Part shown: positions 1-5,274 of the stretch, in pieces
Numbering within the stretch: the first letter of the stretch is position 1
How the letters are laid out: the number at the start of each line of letters is the position of its first letter
Assembly: GCA_937892025.1 (NCBI GenBank)
Contig: CALAVA010000250.1
Location: forward strand, 1 to 5,274
Direction of reading: 5' to 3'
Length of the DNA: 5,274 nucleotides
Source: an uncultured Bacteroidales bacterium
GTDB lineage: Bacteria > Bacteroidota > Bacteroidia > Bacteroidales > WCHB1-69
Translations under genes and position numbers: made by a program
Notes under the pieces: model-generated
What the model was told of the DNA's origin: nothing
The model's input: the letters and a program-made list of their open reading frames with translations, nothing else
Databases searched by the model: none

Positions 1-2
1 AT

Positions 3-623
3 GCAGATTTCTATTTGGATATTCCTAATTTTGGTGGAGTAGATGTGCGAGATTATGAACAATCATATTTTGGCTATGCAACCCCATGTATTTATGACGA
101 TAAACTATTTGTTGGCTCAGAAAGTGGAACAATTGTCTATTATGGTGAGATAAAATCCAAATTGAGAGAAAAATGGACACCTATTATAGAAAAACAATTT
201 TTAGTATTTGATAATCAAAAGATTGTAATAAATGAAGGGGAAAAGACCACATTGACTTTGGCGGACATCAATCAAGATGGCTATCCTGAAATGATAGTGG
301 GAAATTTGGCAGGCGGCTTGTCCTTTTTTCAAGGAGTAGAACCTGCTGATAATACGCTTGTTGTTACAAAAAAAATAGGTGATGATGATATACTTGTTTA
401 TCCGAACCCTTCTTCTGAATATATTACGTGTGAAACTAAAACACAAGCAGATATTCAAGAATTGTTCTTATACAACCTTATGGGACAGAAAATAGAGTCT
501 GTGGAGCAGATAAATAATACAATGGCAGAAATGGATATTCGTCAACTCCCTATTGGTGCGTATTTTCTTTTTATTAGACTGAAAACTAATAAGATAATTG
601 TCAAAAAAATAATAAAATACTAA
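3..623 (+). CDS. Secreted FG-GAP/VCBS-like repeat protein with T9SS type A sorting domain (5' partial)
   Basis: This is the C-terminal end of a larger exported protein. The frame is open from base 3 (codons for A-D-F-Y) without a stop, so the TTG at 15 is an internal Leu codon and the true start lies upstream of the window. Counting from that Leu, residues 17-44 (SYFGYATPCIYDDKLFVGSE onward) and 78-107 resemble FG-GAP/VCBS beta-propeller blades. The second contains DINQDGYPE (84-92), a D-x-N-x-D-G calcium-loop type motif, followed by IVGNLAGGLSFF. From about residue 126 the tail is a typical type IX sorting domain: VYPNPSSEYI, then LFLYNLMGQKI, LPIGAYFLFI and a lysine-rich end (IIVKKIIKY). 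In this family the tail directs export across the outer membrane through the Por system and is normally cleaved off, leaving the protein at the surface or secreted. The cargo's own activity cannot be told from this fragment. The stop overlaps the next start by one base. Confidence 0.87.
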   Translation, partial: ADFYLDIPNFGGVDVRDYEQSYFGYATPCIYDDKLFVGSESGTIVYYGEIKSKLREKWTPIIEKQFLVFDNQKIVINEGEKTTLTLADINQDGYPEMIVGNLAGGLSFFQGVEPADNTLVVTKKIGDDDILVYPNPSSEYITCETKTQADIQELFLYNLMGQKIESVEQINNTMAEMDIRQLPIGAYFLFIRLKTNKIIVKKIIKY

Positions 624-625
624 TG
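621..625 (+). other. TAATG stop-start overlap between the T9SS-cargo gene and the mltF-like gene
   Basis: The TAA stop of the upstream gene (621-623) shares its last A with the ATG of the lytic transglycosylase gene (623-625). The bases just upstream are A-rich and contain no GGAGG-like sequence. The arrangement is direct evidence of tight packing. It suggests co-transcription and possibly translation of the second gene by ribosomes finishing the first, which is inference. Confidence 0.8.
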
Positions 626-2044
626 CACAACAAACGTTTTTCTGTATTATTGTTATCTTCCATAGTGGCTGTTTTGCTTGGCGGTATCATTTTTATTGTC
701 TTCAGAGTAGCAAACACAAAGTCAAAGCAATATAGATTTCGTGATTTTCAAACTATTAAAGAAATAAAAACCTTACGTATTGGTATTTTGCCCGATGAAA
801 TGGATTATTTTTTAGATGATGGCAAAGTTTCTGGTTTTCAGTATGAAATATTAGAAAACATGGCTTCTTATTATGGTTTGGCAACTAATTATATTGTAAA
901 CAAAACTATTTGGGACAATCTATATTCTTTATGGAACGATGAAGTTGATATTTTGGCAATGAATATTCCTTATCTATTGGAGATAGATTTGTTTGCAGAT
1001 TATACAGAAACACACTCTTGTTCGCAGCAAGTTATTGTTCAACGCAAAGATAATTTGTTTTTTCAACAGGATAAGACAGGACAAATATCTTGTCTTTATC
1101 CCGATACAACTTGTCGAATGTTGATACCGTATGAAATTGACAATACCTTGCTTCATGTATTAAAGAATAGCATTTATGGAAATATATCCTTATTATTGAC
1201 AGATGAAAAAAATATGAATGCCGTTTTTGAACAAATTCTCCATGATAGTGCAGATGCAACCATTTGTGATGCAAGATTTTTGGTAAATCAACAAAAGATA
1301 AATAAAAATATTGATTATCATGTTGTTATAAATGAAGAAAAACAATATCATTGGTTGGTATTTCCTTCCAATTATACCTTGTTGGATAGTGTAAACCTAT
1401 GGTTAAAGAATTTTAAACAGACAAAAACTTATCGTCAATTGATTGCAAAATATTATGATCCCAATTCATTGCATCATAAAAAGCTGATAAACAGTAGTTT
1501 ATTGTCAAAAAATAATCATATTTCGCCGTATGATACATATTTTCAGCGTTATGCTAAAAAATATGGTATAGATTGGCGTTTGTTGGCGGCTGTTGCCTAT
1601 CAAGAATCAAGGTTTAAACCTTCGCTTATCGGTAGAAAAGGATCTTTTGGTATTATGCAAATAACCCCGCAAACCTCCGAACATTTTGGCGTGTCAGAAA
1701 TGGAAACCATTGAGCAACAGATAGAATCTGGAGCAAAAGTATTGGCCAGCCATCAACGTAAAATGCAAAATAAAGGTATAGATAATGAAAATATGCCTTA
1801 TTTTGTCCTTGCGGCCTATAACGCCGGGTTTATGCGTATGGAAGATGCAATGAAAATTGCAGAATTTCAGCATAAAGACGCAACAAAATGGGAGAACATA
1901 AAAGAGACTATGTTAGATTTGAACAACAACAATGTCAGAAAAAAACTTGTTTTACAAACAGGAAAATATAATGCCAAACATACGCTTAAATATGTAAATG
2001 AAGTAAGTATAACCTATAGGCATTATTGTAATTTGGTGGAATAA
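623..2044 (+). CDS. mltF: MltF-type membrane-bound lytic transglycosylase (solute-binding-like domain + SLT domain)
   Basis: Predicted to cleave the MurNAc-GlcNAc glycan bond of peptidoglycan non-hydrolytically, leaving 1,6-anhydro-MurNAc ends, on the periplasmic side. The 473-residue protein starts with a basic tip (MHNKR) and one hydrophobic segment at about 7-28, with no lipobox cysteine, so it looks like an uncleaved membrane anchor. Residues about 50-275 resemble a family 3 periplasmic solute-binding domain (LRIGILPDEMDYF, then GFQYEILENMASYYGL), which in MltF proteins regulates activity. Residues about 305-470 form the lysozyme-like SLT domain: YGIDWRLLAAVAYQESRF with the likely catalytic Glu328 (codon 1604-1606), GSFGIMQITP (340-349) and LAAYNAG (396-402). 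E. coli MltF is somewhat longer, at just over 500 residues. The ATG at 623 fits both the anchor and the overlap with the upstream stop. All key family motifs are present and the frame is intact. The family call is firm. The symbol is by domain architecture, and the biological role (wall turnover or making space for an envelope machine) is open. Confidence 0.9.
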   Translation: MHNKRFSVLLLSSIVAVLLGGIIFIVFRVANTKSKQYRFRDFQTIKEIKTLRIGILPDEMDYFLDDGKVSGFQYEILENMASYYGLATNYIVNKTIWDNLYSLWNDEVDILAMNIPYLLEIDLFADYTETHSCSQQVIVQRKDNLFFQQDKTGQISCLYPDTTCRMLIPYEIDNTLLHVLKNSIYGNISLLLTDEKNMNAVFEQILHDSADATICDARFLVNQQKINKNIDYHVVINEEKQYHWLVFPSNYTLLDSVNLWLKNFKQTKTYRQLIAKYYDPNSLHHKKLINSSLLSKNNHISPYDTYFQRYAKKYGIDWRLLAAVAYQESRFKPSLIGRKGSFGIMQITPQTSEHFGVSEMETIEQQIESGAKVLASHQRKMQNKGIDNENMPYFVLAAYNAGFMRMEDAMKIAEFQHKDATKWENIKETMLDLNNNNVRKKLVLQTGKYNAKHTLKYVNEVSITYRHYCNLVE

Positions 2045-2055
2045 TCTTGATTGTT

Positions 2056-3048
2056 TTATTGTTCGTACAACAGATTACAACCTCTGAGGTCTGCATTATC
2101 AAAACGTCCTAAAACTTCAAATTCATTATCAGATACAAGTTTGCCTACATCTTGAGTGGCGATAAATGAACATGAATAAATGTTGGCTAAATCAATAATA
2201 TTTATGCCTCCTTTTTGTCCGATTGGGATTGTCGGAGAGGCAATAGGGTCTTGCATATCTCTTAACAAAATTTTCATCCATTTTGGACATGAAAATGTTG
2301 TTCCATTTATGCTATAGGCTTGGGAGAACAATTCTGCCATGCCGTATTCTGAATAGATGGTCGGGACAGAAAAACCTGAAGATAATATTTGGTGGATTTC
2401 TTGACGAGGCATCTCTTTTCTTCGTGTTTTCATGCCTCCTGTTTCAATAACGATAAGTTCTGGAAATTCAATCTGAAACTCTTCAACAAAGTCTAACAAA
2501 GCAAACGAAACACCGAATAATATTGTTTTTATATTGTTGTTTTTTAGATAGTTAAGTCTGTCTGCCAATTGTTTAAAATTGTATAAATAAAATCCATTGT
2601 ATGGATTGCCACTTGTTTGCATGAGTTTATCAACCATATACACCAATGAGGAATGTTCTCGCTCCAAATAGGAGGGCAGTAGGGCTAAAATGGCAAACTG
2701 GGAGGGAGAACCTATGAATTGTTCAAAACAAGATAAAAAACTGCGTTCATAAATATGTATATCAGCAATATAATGTCTTGATGGAGTTTGACTTGTCGTT
2801 CCACTGCTTTCAAAATATTGATTTTCATTCGTTTTTCTTGTTGATATTTTGTGAAATTTGAATGTTGAAATTGGCAGAAAAGGAATATCTTCTATTTTTT
2901 TTATATGGGCTATGTCTATGTTGAGTGTCTGAATATAACGCTGATAAATGTCTATATGTTTATATTGATAATCAAAAATTTGTAATGCTAAAGTTTGAAA
3001 TTGCTCTTCAGTTTTTATCTTGAAAATATCATTGATTAAAGTGTCCAT
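2056..3048 (-). CDS. LuxE-family acyl-protein synthetase / acyltransferase-like protein
   Basis: A 330-residue protein resembling the LuxE family (acyl-protein synthetase, related to adenylate-forming enzymes). LuxE activates a fatty acid with ATP and passes it to a cysteine in the luciferase-linked reductase system. No lux genes are seen here, so the substrate is unknown. Visible features are an N-terminal helical part with IEDIPFLPISTFKFHKI (52-68), the Ser/Thr/Gly-rich nucleotide-binding loop YFESSGTTSQTPSRH (78-92), ETGGMKTRRKEM (202-213), IYSEYGMAELFSQAY (231-245) that matches the Y-G-x-x-E type motif of adenylating enzymes, TQD (298-300), and GRFDNADLRGC (314-324) close to the C-terminus. 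Cys324 sits where LuxE carries its acyl-accepting cysteine, near the end of the chain, but equivalence is inference. The ATG at 3048 lies 16 bases after the hydF stop. An upstream ATG at 3055 is out of frame. It is probably the last gene of the queA-hydF operon. An acyltransferase or phenylacetate-CoA-ligase-like role is the main alternative. Confidence 0.8.
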   Translation of the reverse strand: MDTLINDIFKIKTEEQFQTLALQIFDYQYKHIDIYQRYIQTLNIDIAHIKKIEDIPFLPISTFKFHKISTRKTNENQYFESSGTTSQTPSRHYIADIHIYERSFLSCFEQFIGSPSQFAILALLPSYLEREHSSLVYMVDKLMQTSGNPYNGFYLYNFKQLADRLNYLKNNNIKTILFGVSFALLDFVEEFQIEFPELIVIETGGMKTRRKEMPRQEIHQILSSGFSVPTIYSEYGMAELFSQAYSINGTTFSCPKWMKILLRDMQDPIASPTIPIGQKGGINIIDLANIYSCSFIATQDVGKLVSDNEFEVLGRFDNADLRGCNLLYEQ

Positions 3049-3064
3049 AAATCATAAGAATGAA

Positions 3065-4246
3065 TTAAACGAAAAGTTCTACCGCACGATTAAAAATACC
3101 ATTTAAAAAAGCCAATGTCATACCATAGTTAGAAACGGGGATATGTGCGTTTATTATGGTTTTTATTCTGTTTTGCACTTGTTTTTCACTGACCATGCAG
3201 GCACCGCATTGAATAGCCATTGCATATTGTTCTATGTTTTTGGGAAGAGGAGTAAGGGAACTGCTCATATCAAAATGGAGTGTTTTGCCTGTAACTTTTT
3301 GTAGAAGATTAGGAAGTTTGTAGTGTCCAATATCTTGACAATGAATGGGGTGAGAACAAGATTCCAATAATAGAATCTTGTCATTGTCTTTTAAGTTTCT
3401 AATATGTTGAGTGCCTTGTAGATAATGCTCAAAATTTCCTTTTGAACGAGCCAAAATAATACTAAAACTCGTCAGAGGTATATTTTGAGGAACAATATGA
3501 TTTACCTCTCCAAAAGCCTGACTATCAGTGATGACAAGTTTGGGGGTTTCTGTTTGAAGGTAATGTTTTAATTGATTGGTTTGTAATGAAATACATATTG
3601 CATTATTGTCTAAAATATCTCTAATAGTCTGAACTTGAGGTAAAATCAATCGTCCTTCTGGTGCTTCTTCATCAATAGGCATAACCAAAACAACTTTGTC
3701 GTTGGGGTTAATCAAATCTCCGATGAGAGAACGAGTTTTATAAGCACTTGATGGGGTGATTTCTACAATTTTATCAATCAAAAGGTCAATATTTTCTTTT
3801 GTATTGCAACTCACCTTTATAATTGGCACCTTATATTGCAAAAGGTTTTGTTCTATATTTTTGTCCATAGCAACAAGGTCTTCTTTATTGTGTACAAACA
3901 AGAATGGAGTGTTTGTTTGGCGAAATGTTGTACAGAGTTCTTGCTCTTCTATAGAAAATTCATTGTTTGAGAGAACTATTATGGCAACATCTATGGTTGG
4001 AATAACTTGCATGGTTTTTTCTATTCTTTGTTTGCCCAATTCTCCTTCATCATCAATGCCTGCAGTATCTATTAAAACTGTTGGACCTATGCCGAAAATT
4101 TCCATTGTTTTTTTTACAGGATCGGTTGTCGTGCCAGCCTCTGGGCTTACGATGGCTATGGGTTGATTGACCAAAGCGTTGATAAGGGAACTTTTTCCTT
4201 TGTTTCTTTTGCCAAAAATACCTATAAAAACACGTTTCGTTTTCAT
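3065..4246 (-). CDS. hydF: [FeFe]-hydrogenase H-cluster maturation GTPase HydF
   Basis: HydF is the GTPase and iron-sulfur scaffold on which the two-iron subcluster, built with the radical SAM enzymes HydE and HydG, is held before transfer to apo-hydrogenase HydA in the cytoplasm. The 393 residues cover the usual full length. The N-terminal G domain shows G1 GKRNKGKS (12-19), AGTTTDP (37-43) at the G2 region, G3 DTAG (60-63), G4 NKED (120-123) and a G5-like VSC (145-147). A middle part (about 170-265) corresponds to the family's dimerization domain. The C-terminal cluster domain has C297-x-H299, then 46 residues, then Q346-C347-G-A-C350. This matches the CxH...HCxxC family signature except for Gln in place of the second His. 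The ATG at 4246 gives the G1 loop its normal position near the N-terminus and lies 12 bases after the queA stop, preceded by an A-rich stretch (AAGAAAAA) rather than a strong ribosome site. HydE, HydG and HydA are not in the window. Its presence implies that the organism makes an [FeFe]-hydrogenase. Confidence 0.96.
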   Translation of the reverse strand: MKTKRVFIGIFGKRNKGKSSLINALVNQPIAIVSPEAGTTTDPVKKTMEIFGIGPTVLIDTAGIDDEGELGKQRIEKTMQVIPTIDVAIIVLSNNEFSIEEQELCTTFRQTNTPFLFVHNKEDLVAMDKNIEQNLLQYKVPIIKVSCNTKENIDLLIDKIVEITPSSAYKTRSLIGDLINPNDKVVLVMPIDEEAPEGRLILPQVQTIRDILDNNAICISLQTNQLKHYLQTETPKLVITDSQAFGEVNHIVPQNIPLTSFSIILARSKGNFEHYLQGTQHIRNLKDNDKILLLESCSHPIHCQDIGHYKLPNLLQKVTGKTLHFDMSSSLTPLPKNIEQYAMAIQCGACMVSEKQVQNRIKTIINAHIPVSNYGMTLAFLNGIFNRAVELFV

Positions 4247-4258
4247 TTTTTTCTTAGA

Positions 4259-5274
4259 CTAAATAAACAGACAAGCATCACCATAACTCAAAAATCGAAA
4301 TTGGTGATTTAAAGCATAAGTGTAGATGTTTTTCCAATCTTCACCCACAAAAGCTGCTATCAATAACAATAACGTGCTTTTGGGTTGATGAAAGTTGGTT
4401 ATCAATCCTTTAACTATTTTAGGACGATAATAAGGAGTTATCATAATAGAGGTAGATAAATGCAAAACATCAACATTTTGTGTGTTCATATAATTTAAAA
4501 TTGCTTGAAATGAAGTGTTTGTGTTGATAGCTGTTTGCATTTGATTTTCATAAACTTCCCATTGAGAAAGGTGTAATGCAGATTGGTCAATGCTTTGGTG
4601 GTTTTGAAGATATTGGTGTATTTTTACGCCTATCCAATAGATACTTTCTAAGGCACGTGTTGTTGTTGTGCCGACAGCAATTATTTGTTTATGAGATTGG
4701 CTTATTAAATGTTCAAGGGTTGTTTTCCATAAAAGAATTTGCTCAGTATGCATGAGGTGCTTCTCCGCATATTCCTCAGTAACGGGTTTGAAGGTTCCAG
4801 CACCAACATGTAGTGTAAGTTGTTCGGTGTCAATCCCTTTTTCTTTTAGAGAAGAGAATACTTCTTTGGTGAAATGTAAGCCGGCCGTTGGAGCGGCAAC
4901 AGAGCCATTCGCTTGTGCATAAATAGTTTGATACCTTTCTTTATCCGTGTTTTCCGCTATTCTTTTAATGTATGGTGGCAAAGGCGTTTTTCCTATACAT
5001 TCAATAATTTCAGCAAAAGTGAGATAGGAGGGTGTCCATGTGAATTTTACACGAAAAGCATCTCCTATTTGAGCAATCCGTTCCACCATTAAATGACCAT
5101 CTATCCCTTGATATGTAAAAGCGGAAGACAAATTGGTTTTAAATCTTTTGTTGTTGCCAATATAACACAACCATTCAGTTTCTTGTTGAGTTTCAAAGGC
5201 TATGGCATGTATTGGAGAAGGTCGACACTGTGAAGTTCTACCGCCGCCAGATTTTCGAAAAGCTCGACGTGCAG
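4259..5274 (-). CDS. queA: S-adenosylmethionine:tRNA ribosyltransferase-isomerase QueA (5' partial)
   Basis: QueA transfers and isomerizes the ribose part of S-adenosylmethionine onto 7-aminomethyl-7-deazaguanine at the wobble position of GUN tRNAs, giving epoxyqueuosine, the penultimate step of queuosine synthesis. The frame stays open to the window edge. The TTG at 5168-5170 is an internal codon inside W-L-C-Y-I-G-N, so the real start lies beyond base 5274. Numbering from that Leu, conserved QueA blocks are PLPPYIKR (63-70), YQTIYAQANGSVAAPTAGLHF (80-100), LTLHVGAGTFKPV (118-130), HLMHTEQ (138-144), IAVGTTTTRALES (164-176), LITNFHQPKSTLLLLIAAFVG (256-276) and FRFLSYGDACLFI at the end. About 338 residues are visible, so roughly the first 50-60 are missing compared with family members. 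The extra W-x-C-x-I-G-N-x-K-x-x-K element fits, from memory, the Bacteroidota version of the enzyme. The first residues seen (about 5216-5274) contain a recognizable A-R-x-x-F-x-K-x-x-G-G block followed by an unusual stretch, TSQCRPSP. It is the first visible gene of the - strand operon and ends 12 bases before hydF. Confidence 0.95.
   Translation of the reverse strand, partial: ARRAFRKSGGGRTSQCRPSPIHAIAFETQQETEWLCYIGNNKRFKTNLSSAFTYQGIDGHLMVERIAQIGDAFRVKFTWTPSYLTFAEIIECIGKTPLPPYIKRIAENTDKERYQTIYAQANGSVAAPTAGLHFTKEVFSSLKEKGIDTEQLTLHVGAGTFKPVTEEYAEKHLMHTEQILLWKTTLEHLISQSHKQIIAVGTTTTRALESIYWIGVKIHQYLQNHQSIDQSALHLSQWEVYENQMQTAINTNTSFQAILNYMNTQNVDVLHLSTSIMITPYYRPKIVKGLITNFHQPKSTLLLLIAAFVGEDWKNIYTYALNHQFRFLSYGDACLFI

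Noticed and set aside
15..17. TTG as the start codon of the first gene
   Set aside because: The frame is open upstream to base 3 and the protein begins in the middle of a repeat with no signal peptide, while T9SS cargo needs one. The TTG is an internal Leu codon.
201..458. An 85-codon open frame on the - strand across the T9SS-cargo gene
   Set aside because: It is antisense to a recognizable FG-GAP-like and sorting-domain coding region and has low-complexity, Ile/Phe/Arg-rich content typical of a shadow frame.
974..1274. Two overlapping - strand open frames (974-1156 and 1032-1274) inside the mltF-like gene
   Set aside because: Both are antisense to the solute-binding-like domain, overlap each other and show no family resemblance.
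2059..2070. Short inverted repeat TTGT-TCGT-ACAA as a bidirectional terminator
   Set aside because: The stem is only four base pairs, lies inside the coding end of the LuxE-like gene and has no adjacent T-run, so it is no better than chance.
3756..4166. A 136-codon open frame on the + strand opposite hydF
   Set aside because: It lies wholly within hydF antisense to the clearly conserved G domain, has no recognizable domain, and its sequence is explained by the complement of HydF codons.
5168..5170. TTG as the start codon of queA
   Set aside because: The frame continues upstream to the window edge and includes an A-R-x-x-F-x-K-x-x-G-G block expected of QueA, so the gene is truncated by the window and does not start here.

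Overview
The window carries five protein-coding genes and very little intergenic DNA. It looks like part of an AT-rich genome (about one third G+C by eye) of an anaerobic member of the Bacteroidota, probably a Bacteroidales relative. Three things support this. The first gene ends in a type IX secretion (Por) C-terminal sorting domain, which is essentially confined to this phylum. One gene is hydF, a maturation factor for oxygen-sensitive [FeFe]-hydrogenase. None of the starts that can be judged has a clear Shine-Dalgarno sequence, as is usual in Bacteroidota.

Layout. Bases 3-2044 on the + strand hold the C-terminal part of a secreted FG-GAP/VCBS-like protein with a T9SS sorting tail. It overlaps by one base (TAATG) with a complete MltF-type lytic transglycosylase, made of a membrane anchor, a solute-binding-like domain and an SLT catalytic domain. 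Bases 2056-5274 on the - strand hold a tight apparent operon, in transcription order queA (5' end outside the window), hydF, and a LuxE-family acyl-protein synthetase-like gene. Gaps within it are 12 and 16 bases. The two gene sets converge, with 11 bases between their stop codons. No stretch over 300 bases lacks a gene, and I see no tRNA, rRNA, CRISPR array, insertion sequence or long repeat.

How the genes relate. The + strand pair concerns the cell envelope: an exported surface protein and a peptidoglycan-cleaving enzyme. The - strand set joins tRNA queuosine synthesis (QueA), H-cluster assembly (HydF) and an adenylate-forming enzyme of unknown substrate. The last two are close enough to be co-transcribed, but the sequence does not show a shared pathway. 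HydE, HydG and the hydrogenase itself are not in the window.

I see no convincing undescribed system. The points most worth a second look are the unusual first residues of the QueA fragment in a locally G+C-rich stretch at the window edge, the Gln in place of the usual His before the HydF CxxC, and the LuxE-like gene next to hydF.
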